From: CALVJJ01 sp045538425
Lineage (GTDB): Bacteria > Bacillota > Clostridia > Christensenellales > UBA1242
Reading direction: 5' to 3'
DNA length: 6,900 bases
Assembly: GCA_045538425.1 (NCBI GenBank)
Contig: JAZSRJ010000071.1
Coordinates: forward strand, 1 to 6,900
Both the position numbers and the translations under genes were made by a program. Numbering within the stretch: the stretch's first letter is position 1; each line of letters begins with the position of its first letter. Shown here piece after piece: positions 1 to 5,379 of this stretch. Under the pieces are notes generated by a model, which was not told the DNA's origin, did not search any database, and was given only the letters and a program-made list of their open reading frames with translations.

Positions 1-123
1 TCTTGTCTTCCTAAGACCGCTTGGCCTCCGACTTGTGCAGCAGATGGTGTTGTTGAATATGAGAAGAGAGCAACAGGAGAAAAAGTAGAGTACTCTGCAA
101 GTGAAATTGTGACAATGTTTTAA
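1..123 (+). CDS. proS: C-terminal end of prolyl-tRNA synthetase (partial, 5' end outside window)
   Basis: An open frame enters from the left edge and stops with TAA at 121-123, leaving 40 residues. The tail DGVVEYEKRATGEKVEYS followed by an EIV segment resembles the end of the anticodon-binding domain of bacterial-type ProRS. From memory, the E. coli enzyme has a GIPHT segment and then an IEYKYRRNGEK-type strand near its C-terminus; here CLPKT and VEYEKRATGEK occupy the same places without gaps. ProRS charges tRNA-Pro with proline in the cytoplasm. The segment between those two matches (AWPPTC) does not fit the expected hydrophobic strand plus G-D/P turn, and the first 40 bases are clearly richer in G+C than the rest of the window, so the left edge may be divergent or of lower quality. 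The call rests on a short C-terminal match and is tentative. Confidence 0.5.
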   Translation, partial: SCLPKTAWPPTCAADGVVEYEKRATGEKVEYSASEIVTMF

Positions 124-125
124 TG

Positions 126-156
126 AAAAATAACCATTTTAGATGGTTATTTTTTT
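126..156 (+). terminator. Intrinsic terminator after proS
   Basis: Arms AAAAATAACCAT (126-137) and ATGGTTATTTTT (143-154) pair perfectly over 12 bp around a 5-base loop, with a T-run at 150-156. The hairpin starts 3 bases after the TAA stop, so the upstream gene and argR are separate transcription units. Confidence 0.9.
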
Positions 157-215
157 GTGTTTTGAGTTGTTTTGTATAAATATAATGGCTTAATTTAGGC
201 ATTTATTCAAAGTGT

Positions 216-295
216 TGCATAAATATAAAAAATGTTTTTGCATAAATATTCAAAAACTACTTGCATAATTATAAATTATGTTGTATAATTATGGT
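216..295 (+). promoter_or_regulatory. Four tandem ARG-box-like operators upstream of argR
   Basis: The ArgR/AhrC operator consensus TGAATWWWWATTCA is approached four times: TGCATAAATATAAA (216-229, 11/14), TGCATAAATATTCA (239-252, 13/14), TGCATAATTATAAA (262-275, 11/14) and TGTATAATTATGGT (282-295, 10/14). Starts are 23, 23 and 20 bases apart, about two helical turns each, so all would lie on a similar face of the DNA. The last two overlap the -35 and -10 of the argR promoter. This is what arginine-dependent autorepression by ArgR hexamers would need; the regulation itself is inferred. Confidence 0.72.
261..289 (+). promoter_or_regulatory. Sigma-A promoter of argR
   Basis: The -35 TTGCAT (261-266) and -10 TATAAT (284-289) are separated by exactly 17 bases. 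Both hexamers lie inside the third and fourth ARG-box-like sequences. Transcription would start near 296, giving a leader of about 45 bases before the argR ATG. Confidence 0.8.
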
Positions 296-340
296 ACATA
301 AAAAAGAATAAACATACATTTTACAAAAAGAGGGATGATT

Positions 341-793
341 ATGGCTAGAAATTCTCGTCAAGCAAAGATCTTAGAATTGATTTCTAATAAAGAAATTGAA
401 ACACAAGAAGAATTGGTTAATGAGTTAAAAAATGCGGGTTATGATGTAACACAGGCAACCATTAGTCGTGATATTAAAGAATTGGCATTGATCAAAATTA
501 CTGCTGAAAGTGGTAAATATAAGTATGCTACTATTTCTTCTGGCACAACGGCTGTATCTTCTAAAGTTTCTGGTTTGTTCAAACAATGTGTACTAAGTAT
601 TAAAAAGGCAATGAATCTAGTTGTGGTAAAGACTCACAAAGGAACAGCTGAAATGGTGGCTAGTTATTTTGATCAAATGGCTATCAGTGAAGTGATGGGG
701 ATTACATATGGTAATGATACCGTAATGCTTATTAGTGGTGATATTGAAGATGCTTATGTTGTTCAAAATAAGTTATTGGATATGATAAAATAG
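341..793 (+). CDS. argR: Arginine repressor ArgR/AhrC
   Basis: This is a 150-residue arginine-responsive transcription factor; B. subtilis AhrC is 149 residues. The N-terminal winged helix-turn-helix (about 1-70) shows the family recognition segment TQATISRDIKEL (38-49). The C-terminal oligomerisation and arginine-binding domain (about 80-150) shows VVVKTHKGTAEMVA (94-107) and a GITYGNDTVMLI segment (120-131). In the family this last motif is normally GTIxGDDT, and its aspartates contact arginine; here the first is Asn125 and the preceding threonine is Ile121, so arginine affinity may differ. I chose ATG 341 over the in-frame ATG 335 because AGAGGG (329-334) sits 6 bases before 341 and directly abuts 335. 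The protein should repress arginine biosynthesis and its own gene through the ARG-box-like sites upstream. A terminator closes the gene, so it is monocistronic. Confidence 0.95.
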   Translation: MARNSRQAKILELISNKEIETQEELVNELKNAGYDVTQATISRDIKELALIKITAESGKYKYATISSGTTAVSSKVSGLFKQCVLSIKKAMNLVVVKTHKGTAEMVASYFDQMAISEVMGITYGNDTVMLISGDIEDAYVVQNKLLDMIK

Positions 794-819
794 TTGTTAC
801 AACAACAACTATTTTTTTT
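787..819 (+). terminator. Intrinsic terminator of argR
   Basis: AAAATAGTTGTT (787-798) pairs with AACAACTATTTT (804-815) over 12 bp around a 5-base loop, followed by eight T (812-819). The 5' arm includes the last codons and the TAG stop of argR, so translation up to the stop overlaps the hairpin. Confidence 0.93.
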
Positions 820-828
820 GTGAAAATT

Positions 829-842
829 AGAACAAATGTTTT
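829..842 (+). promoter_or_regulatory. LexA (SOS) box-like operator of recN
   Basis: AGAACAAATGTTTT fits the Gram-positive LexA consensus CGAACRNRYGTTYG at every defined position except the two outermost bases. The core GAAC-AAAT-GTTT is intact. It overlaps the first bases of the recN -35 hexamer, where a bound repressor would block RNA polymerase. recN is a known SOS gene in E. coli, so damage induction is plausible here, but LexA itself lies outside the window. Confidence 0.6.
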
Positions 843-868
843 ACTGTTTTATTTGTTTGTGGTATACT
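840..868 (+). promoter_or_regulatory. Sigma-A promoter of recN
   Basis: The -35 TTTACT (840-845) and -10 TATACT (863-868) are 17 bases apart, with an extended -10 TGG at 860-862. The spacing to the recN ATG and the argR terminator upstream support independent transcription of recN. Confidence 0.75.
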
Positions 869-897
869 AAAATTGAAATTAATAAAATGGTGATTAT

Positions 898-2619
898 ATG
901 CTAATCAATTTGAAGATAAAAAATATAGCTTTGATTTCTGAGTGTCATGTCGATTTCAAAAAAGGGCTAAATATAATTACTGGTGAGACCGGTGCTGGTA
1001 AGAGTTTGTTGATCGACTCCCTTAATTTTGTACTTGGGGAGAGAGCGGACAAAACTCTCATCAAACATGGTGAATCCTTTGCTAGAGTTGATGCCGTTTT
1101 TGAAGTGGATGTCTTTGATGATCATATCAAATCATTTTTTGATTTGATGGGCATGGAAGCTGAGGACACAGTTATTATTTCAAGGCAGATGAATTTAGAA
1201 GGAAAAAATGAATGTCGCATCAATGGTGAAATAGTTACTGTTGGGATGTTAAAAAAATTGACGAATCATTTGGTAGATATTCATGGACAACACGAACATC
1301 AATCTTTGTTGGATCCAAAGTATCATTTAGGGTTGTTAGATCAATTTGATCAATCACAATTACAACAACCACTAGAACAATTGGAACAACTAAGAAGTGA
1401 TTTGCGAGATGTCAATGCTCAAATGGATATGTTGGGTGGAATAGATACAGATAGGGCACGCAATATTGAAATTTTGAATTATAGTATTGATGAGATCGAA
1501 AAAGCAGGTCTAGTGGTTGATGAAGAAGAAACTTTAGAATCAAAACGTAATTTGATGCAAAACAGTGAAAAATTGTATTCTGCTTTTGATCAGGTGCAAC
1601 AACAGTTGAATGGTCATTTCGATGTGGTGACTACGATGAAATCTATGATCAACCAAATGCAGTCAGTTGCGCATATTGATGAGGCAATTGTTGATCTAAA
1701 AGAAAAGTTGTCTACTATTCGCTATGATTTTGAAGATTGGCAAGAACAATTTTTAGATTATTATCATCATCTAGATTATGATGAAAATGAATTAAATATC
1801 ATTGAAGATAGATTGGAACTAATCAAAGATCTAAAGAGAAAATATGGTAATTCTATTGAAGAAATATTGCAATATTTAGATCAAGCAAAAGAGAAAAGAG
1901 AGTTGTATCTACATAGTGAAGAAGAACTAAAGAAATGCATCCATAAAAAGAACGAAATTTTGGCGGCAATTCTAGATCTTTGTAAAAAGATATCTTCTAT
2001 TAGGAAGGATATTGCTTCAGTTGTGCAACAGGCTATTTTGATGGAATTAAGAGATCTTGGTATGTATAATGCATCTTTTGAAGTATCTTTTGCAGATATG
2101 TGTCGTTTGGAAGAGGTTGAACATAAGATAACAAGCAAGGGACTAGATAAAGTAGAGTTTTTGTTTAGTGCCAATCTGGGAGAACCTCTAAAACCATTAT
2201 CTAAGATTATTTCTGGTGGTGAAATGAGTCGTTTTATGTTGGCAATCAAATGTGTATTGAATGCACAAGATTACATGAAAACACTGATTTTTGACGAGAT
2301 AGATTCCGGAATAGGTGGAAAGACTGGGGCGATGGTTGGACAAAAATTATATAAATTAGGACTAAACAACCAAATTATTAGTATTACGCACTTATCTTCT
2401 ATAGCATGTTTTGCTGATCATCATTTGAAGATTGAAAAATCCAGCGATGAAGAAAAAACATATACACATTTGTATGTATTAGAGAAAGATGCGATTGCAC
2501 AAGAATTGATGCGTATGAATGGTGTAGATATTCATTCGAATTATGGTCTTTTGCAAGCAAAAGAAATGCTTAATGATGCTGACCAAATCAAACAACACTT
2601 GATGAATGCTCAAAAATGA
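898..2619 (+). CDS. recN: DNA repair protein RecN (SMC-like ATPase)
   Basis: This is a 573-residue SMC-family ATPase that acts early at DNA double-strand breaks on the nucleoid, helping end tethering before RecA-dependent recombination. Walker A GETGAGKS lies at 29-36 and the RecN-typical segment DIHGQHEHQSLLDP at 127-140. A central Glu/Gln/Lys-rich coiled coil spans roughly 155-375. The ABC signature ISGGEMSR is at 438-445, Walker B TLIFDEIDSGIGG at 462-474, and the switch histidine in ITHLSS at 496-501. Length is typical of the family and nothing essential is missing. ATG 898 is preceded by a weak GGTGA ribosome site at 889-893. The gene has its own promoter and a probable LexA operator. 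Its TGA stop overlaps an ATG (2616-2618) that is in frame with spoIVB. Confidence 0.97.
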   Translation: MLINLKIKNIALISECHVDFKKGLNIITGETGAGKSLLIDSLNFVLGERADKTLIKHGESFARVDAVFEVDVFDDHIKSFFDLMGMEAEDTVIISRQMNLEGKNECRINGEIVTVGMLKKLTNHLVDIHGQHEHQSLLDPKYHLGLLDQFDQSQLQQPLEQLEQLRSDLRDVNAQMDMLGGIDTDRARNIEILNYSIDEIEKAGLVVDEEETLESKRNLMQNSEKLYSAFDQVQQQLNGHFDVVTTMKSMINQMQSVAHIDEAIVDLKEKLSTIRYDFEDWQEQFLDYYHHLDYDENELNIIEDRLELIKDLKRKYGNSIEEILQYLDQAKEKRELYLHSEEELKKCIHKKNEILAAILDLCKKISSIRKDIASVVQQAILMELRDLGMYNASFEVSFADMCRLEEVEHKITSKGLDKVEFLFSANLGEPLKPLSKIISGGEMSRFMLAIKCVLNAQDYMKTLIFDEIDSGIGGKTGAMVGQKLYKLGLNNQIISITHLSSIACFADHHLKIEKSSDEEKTYTHLYVLEKDAIAQELMRMNGVDIHSNYGLLQAKEMLNDADQIKQHLMNAQK

Positions 2620-2651
2620 TATGGTATAAAATAGATATTTTATCTCAAACT

Positions 2652-2675
2652 ACTCCTAGCAATAGGAGTTTTTTT
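2652..2675 (+). terminator. Terminator-like hairpin after recN that carries the spoIVB ribosome site
   Basis: ACTCCTA (2652-2658) pairs with TAGGAGT (2663-2669) around a GCAA tetraloop, followed by T2669-T2675. This is a compact intrinsic terminator for recN. The 3' arm contains AGGAG (2664-2668), exactly 7 bases before the spoIVB ATG at 2676, so the same structure would also hide the spoIVB ribosome site. The in-frame ATG at 2616, overlapping the recN stop, could let ribosomes run through and open it; that coupling is an inference. Confidence 0.75.
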
Positions 2676-3896
2676 ATGTCAAAGAAAAAAATAGGTCAAT
2701 ATTGTTTGTGGATCATATGTTGCGTTGTTTTTGCGTTGATTGCTTTTTCTTTTCCGTATGATGAAGTGATAAAAAGCAGTTCCACTTATGTGATCACAAA
2801 GACACAATTGCAAAAAATGTTAGATAAAAAAGGGGTGTTTGTGCCCAAAGTTTACACAGTTAGTGCGCTAGATGAAGAAAAAAATGAGAAAATAGAAGAA
2901 TACGTGATTGGGTATAAGTTATTCAATATGTTTAAGGTTTTGTCTGTTAGAGTCAATGTGGTCAACAACGATCAAGTGTATGTTGGAGGTAATGCTTTAG
3001 GTTTTGTGCTCAACACAAAAGGTGTTGTGCTTGTTGGTAGCAATGCTGTTGTGACAAAAGATGGGTTGAAAGACACTTTAGTTGGTAGTGATTTGAAAAT
3101 TGGGGATGTGATTACAAAACTCAATCAGATAGAGATATCCACTATGGAAGATATTAATACTTTGCTTGCTATTCATGATAATACAAAACCGGTGAATGTG
3201 GAGTATATAAGAAATGGTGTTGTGGGGTATACAACAATACAACCGTTATTGGATATACTAACCAATCAATATAAGTTGGGCTTGTGGGTAAAAGATGCCG
3301 TTGCGGGAGTTGGTACACTAACTTATGTGCAACCAGATATGGAATATGGCGCACTAGGTCATGCGATTGCCAATGAGGTTAATGGACAACCGCTTGCTAT
3401 TGATGGTGGTGACTTGTATGAAGCAGATATTGTTGGTATAAAAAAAGGAGAAGTGGGTCAACCAGGAGAATTGATGGGACTTTTTGTTGAAGGACGAAAT
3501 CAAATTGGTGATATAGATAGTAATACAGAATATGGTGTTTTTGGTCAATTGACAGATGAAAAGATATTGGAACAAAAAGCGTTGATGTCGGTAGGTGGTA
3601 GATCAGTTGCAAAGCCAGGTTATGCACAGATCTTATCTTGTGTAGAAGGTAAAGTGATAGGTCAGTATGATATAGAGATTATTAAAACAAATTACCAATC
3701 TTCTGCGACAGAAAAAGGCATGGTAATTAGGGTGATAGACAAAGAATTATTGGAAAAAACAGGGGGAATAGTGCAAGGGATGAGTGGGAGTCCCATTATT
3801 CAAGAAGGTAAAATAATCGGCGCAGTTACGCATGTTTTTGTGTCTGATCCAACCAAAGGATTTGGTTTGTATATTGATTGGATGTTGTCTCAATAG
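2676..3896 (+). CDS. spoIVB: SpoIVB, forespore-secreted PDZ/S55 serine protease (pro-sigma-K checkpoint)
   Basis: SpoIVB is made in the forespore, secreted into the space between the spore membranes, and triggers processing of pro-sigma-K in the mother cell. From ATG 2676 the protein has 406 residues, against about 425 in B. subtilis. One membrane-spanning signal segment lies at about 8-26. A PDZ domain follows at roughly 105-190 (GFVLNTKGVVLVG, then KIGDVITKLN). The S55 peptidase domain runs from about 195 to the end. The catalytic set is visible: His229 in GALGH, Asp355 in RVIDKELL and Ser370 in GIVQGMSGSP, with Asp-Ser and His-Ser spacing matching the B. subtilis enzyme. I chose 2676 because AGGAG lies 7 bases upstream and the membrane segment then starts almost at once, as in B. 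subtilis. An in-frame ATG at 2616, overlapping the recN stop, would add 20 residues. No clear promoter of its own was identified. Confidence 0.96.
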   Translation: MSKKKIGQYCLWIICCVVFALIAFSFPYDEVIKSSSTYVITKTQLQKMLDKKGVFVPKVYTVSALDEEKNEKIEEYVIGYKLFNMFKVLSVRVNVVNNDQVYVGGNALGFVLNTKGVVLVGSNAVVTKDGLKDTLVGSDLKIGDVITKLNQIEISTMEDINTLLAIHDNTKPVNVEYIRNGVVGYTTIQPLLDILTNQYKLGLWVKDAVAGVGTLTYVQPDMEYGALGHAIANEVNGQPLAIDGGDLYEADIVGIKKGEVGQPGELMGLFVEGRNQIGDIDSNTEYGVFGQLTDEKILEQKALMSVGGRSVAKPGYAQILSCVEGKVIGQYDIEIIKTNYQSSATEKGMVIRVIDKELLEKTGGIVQGMSGSPIIQEGKIIGAVTHVFVSDPTKGFGLYIDWMLSQ

Positions 3897-3920
3897 GGGC
3901 AATTTTCTTCAAAAATTATT

Positions 3921-3939
3921 TTCGACAATTTCCTACAAT
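3921..3939 (+). promoter_or_regulatory. Spo0A box and possible -10 element upstream of the unknown gene at 3957
   Basis: TTCGACA (3921-3927) is the exact reverse complement of the 0A-box core TGTCGAA. A possible -10, TACAAT (3934-3939), starts 7 bases further on, but no convincing -35 lies at the right distance (about 3911-3916). If that -10 is used, the box would sit between -35 and -10, a position more suited to repression than activation. A 7-base match is expected about once by chance in a window of this size, so the support comes from its position in a 60-base gap directly before a gene that adjoins spo0A. Confidence 0.45.
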
Positions 3940-3956
3940 AATGACAAGGAAAAGTA

Positions 3957-4409
3957 ATGTTTTTACAAAAGGTTGTAGGAAATATTTTTGAAAAATATTC
4001 CGCTTTATTGTATGATGGTGAAGTGGAGGGGAAAATGAGAAGTGAGTTGAAGTTCTTGGCTAATCAGGCAAAACGAAGATTACAAAATGCTGCCGAATGT
4101 TCCAACGAAAGATATACAAGAGTGAATCATATTAACAAGTCAACATACTTTTACAAAAACATGGCGACAATGCATAAAAAAGTTGGCTGTGTAGAATATG
4201 TTATGATAGAGGATAAAGAAGACGAAGCTTTTGTTAGAAAAGTGGAAAAAATTATTATTGAAGATCAATTGCTGAATCCTATTGGAAGATTGATTGATAA
4301 GAAGTATTATCAACAACTTAACAATGTAGATAAAGAATTTTATTTGTTAAAACTAATTGATCGATATAATAAAGTAAAAGATCAATATATGAAAGAAAAC
4401 GCTTTGTAA
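3957..4409 (+). CDS. Uncharacterised 150-residue protein between spoIVB and spo0A
   Basis: I do not recognise this protein. It has 150 residues, is rich in Lys, Glu, Asn and Tyr, has no signal peptide or membrane segment, and looks mostly alpha-helical and cytoplasmic. An amphipathic segment at about 29-45 (ELKFLANQAKRRLQNAA) is followed by a Tyr/Asn/His-rich middle and a charged C-terminal helix ending in LLKLIDRYNKVKDQYMKE (129-146). AAGGA (3946-3950) lies 6 bases before ATG 3957. A second in-frame ATG at 4035 has a strong GGAGG (4025-4029) and would give a 124-residue product. In B. subtilis spoIVB and spo0A are adjacent, so this is an insertion into a well-conserved order. A Spo0A box lies in its upstream gap. 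A sporulation-linked or Spo0A-linked role is inferred from position only. Codon use looks like its neighbours. Confidence 0.8.
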   Translation: MFLQKVVGNIFEKYSALLYDGEVEGKMRSELKFLANQAKRRLQNAAECSNERYTRVNHINKSTYFYKNMATMHKKVGCVEYVMIEDKEDEAFVRKVEKIIIEDQLLNPIGRLIDKKYYQQLNNVDKEFYLLKLIDRYNKVKDQYMKENAL

Positions 4410-4503
4410 TTTTTACAAAAACATTTTACAAAAACAAAAAATATCTACATTGCGTTATTTTGGAAAAACAACAATTTGTAAAAAATAAATTAATTTGTAA
4501 AAA
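4403..4503 (+). repeat. Four copies of TTTGTAAAA / TTTTACAAA upstream of spo0A
   Basis: TTTTACAAAA occurs at 4411-4420 and 4424-4433, and its reverse complement (TTTGTAAAAA) at 4475-4484 and 4494-4503. The first copy is also half of a palindrome with TTTGTAA (4403-4409), which covers the stop of the preceding gene. The two left copies are 13 bases apart and the two right copies 19 bases apart, in opposite orientation. The last ends 4 bases before the spo0A -35. Similar words occur in the argR leader (319-328) and at 3961-3970. They could be binding sites for a regulator of spo0A, or they may just reflect AT-rich sequence. Confidence 0.5.
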
Positions 4504-4507
4504 TAAG

Positions 4508-4536
4508 TTGATTTTTATAAAAAATAGTGCTATACT
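4508..4536 (+). promoter_or_regulatory. Sigma-A promoter of spo0A
   Basis: The -35 TTGATT (4508-4513) and -10 TATACT (4531-4536) are separated by exactly 17 bases, with an extended -10 TGC at 4528-4530. The predicted start near 4543 gives a leader of about 25 bases. This looks like a vegetative promoter; I found no convincing sigma-H promoter, unlike the dual control known in B. subtilis. Confidence 0.82.
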
Positions 4537-4566
4537 TGAAAAAACAAAAGAGAAGAGGGATGATTA

Positions 4567-5310
4567 ATGGAACCACAAACACTGATAAATGCATTGTTCT
4601 ATTCAAAAAATAATACTGCATTATACAACGACCTTAAAAGAATGGGTGCAAAACATCAAATAAAACTAGCTGTCGCATGCGATTTTTCTAATTTTTTAAC
4701 ATTGTTGCATTCTACCAACATGTCTATGGTTATTATAGACAATACCAAGAACAATCTGAGCGATGAGATGATTGATTTTATCAATCACTATGAGAAAATG
4801 TTTGGTATTATCGTCATTGTCTTGGGTAATGGTTCTTGTGAAAAAATAAGTAGAGAATCTATATTTATTATGTCTCCTAATGACTTAATGACAGGTACAC
4901 TAGATTTGAAAAAGGTGTTGCTGATTATACACGAAATCAATGCTGTCAATCTTGCAGAAGATGCTTATTTAACGAAATGTATTGTAACTGAATTAGTGAA
5001 TCTTGGGATTGATCCAAAACTAGATGGCTTTAAGTACTTAAGAGAAGCGGTTTTGGTTAGTTTGAAACAAAATTTTGCGGGTGACTCGTTGTCAACGCAT
5101 GTCTATCCAATAGTTGCATTGATGTTTCATTCAAAATCAGCAAATATTGAAAGAAACATTAGAAGTGCTATTAAGTCAGCAGTTAAGACACCAAAATTTC
5201 AAAAATCGGAACTTTGTAAAATTAATCCAAATCCAACCAATCGTCAAATTATCAAATTCTTGGTTGAGATTATCAATATCAACAACCGAAAAGGTGGTGG
5301 AAAACGTTAA
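4567..5310 (+). CDS. spo0A: Spo0A-family sporulation master regulator with a degenerate receiver domain
   Basis: Spo0A is the response regulator that commits the cell to sporulation. Length is 247 residues, against 267 in B. subtilis. The C-terminal effector domain (about 133-245) is clear: GIDPKLDGFKYLREAVLVSL (147-166), VYPIVALMF (179-187), the recognition helix ANIERNIRSAIKSAV (192-206) and NPTNRQIIKF (222-231). The N-terminal domain (about 1-125) keeps receiver-like alternation and an aspartate in MVIIDN (Asp58) at the phosphoacceptor position. The acidic pair is replaced by about Ser13-Lys14, the switch threonine by Gly87, and the invariant lysine of FILKP by Ser103 in FIMSP. Phosphorylation in the usual way therefore looks unlikely. 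Within the effector, the Arg just before VER in B. subtilis is Asn193, and the stretch between the recognition helix and PTN is about 6 residues shorter. AGAGGG (4554-4559) lies 7 bases before ATG 4567. The gene has its own promoter and terminator. Confidence 0.92.
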   Translation: MEPQTLINALFYSKNNTALYNDLKRMGAKHQIKLAVACDFSNFLTLLHSTNMSMVIIDNTKNNLSDEMIDFINHYEKMFGIIVIVLGNGSCEKISRESIFIMSPNDLMTGTLDLKKVLLIIHEINAVNLAEDAYLTKCIVTELVNLGIDPKLDGFKYLREAVLVSLKQNFAGDSLSTHVYPIVALMFHSKSANIERNIRSAIKSAVKTPKFQKSELCKINPNPTNRQIIKFLVEIININNRKGGGKR

Positions 5311-5313
5311 TAG

Positions 5314-5342
5314 AATGCTAGGTTTGTCCTAGCATTTTTTTT
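5314..5342 (+). terminator. Intrinsic terminator of spo0A
   Basis: AATGCTAGG (5314-5322) pairs with CCTAGCATT (5328-5336) over 9 bp around a 5-base loop, followed by eight T (5335-5342). It begins 3 bases after the spo0A stop and separates spo0A from the spoIIM-like gene. Confidence 0.95.
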
Positions 5343-5356
5343 GTCTAAAAATAATA

Positions 5357-5364
5357 CATATAAT
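5357..5364 (+). promoter_or_regulatory. Possible sigma-E-type -10 element before the spoIIM-like gene
   Basis: CATATAAT matches the sigma-E -10 consensus CATACAAT at 7 of 8 bases and lies 15 bases before ATG 5380. spoIIM is a sigma-E gene in B. subtilis. No good -35 is visible at the expected distance, because that stretch is the T-run of the spo0A terminator, and TATAAT inside the motif could equally be a sigma-A -10. Weak evidence. Confidence 0.3.
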
Positions 5365-5379
5365 ATAAGGGAAAATATT

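Noticed and set aside
331..343. Shared leader word AGAGGGATGATTA before argR and spo0A as a possible common regulatory element
   Set aside because: Most of it is the ribosome site and the spacing to the start codon; similarity this close to a start needs no special explanation.
1881..2249. 122-residue open frame on the minus strand
   Set aside because: It lies wholly inside recN, antisense to the coiled coil and ABC signature regions, with no ribosome site or recognisable domain. Other minus-strand frames inside spoIVB and dacF were rejected for the same reason.
2616..2618. ATG 2616 as the main start of spoIVB
   Set aside because: It has no ribosome site in the recN tail and would place 20 hydrophilic or mixed residues before the membrane segment. 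ATG 2676 has AGGAG at 7 bases. The upstream ATG is kept only as a possible coupling start.
2603..2631. Possible sigma-G promoter for spoIVB (TGAATG, 16 bases, TATAAAA)
   Set aside because: The -35-like TGAATG fits, but TATAAAA does not fit the sigma-G -10 CATxxTA, and the element lies within recN coding sequence and its stop. Too weak to annotate.
3901..3922. AT-only hairpin after spoIVB (AATTTT/AAAATT followed by ATTTT)
   Set aside because: Six A-T pairs with a broken T-run are too weak to call a terminator in such AT-rich DNA.
3981..3999. Palindrome AATATTTTT-G-AAAAATATT inside the unknown gene
   Set aside because: It lies in coding sequence (codons for an Ile-Phe-Glu-Lys stretch), is pure A/T apart from the centre, and is likely a by-product of codon composition.
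4460..4490. Sigma-H-like element upstream of spo0A (TTGGAAAAA and a downstream AAAT)
   Set aside because: The -35-like part is imperfect and the needed GAAT core of the -10 is missing at the right distance.
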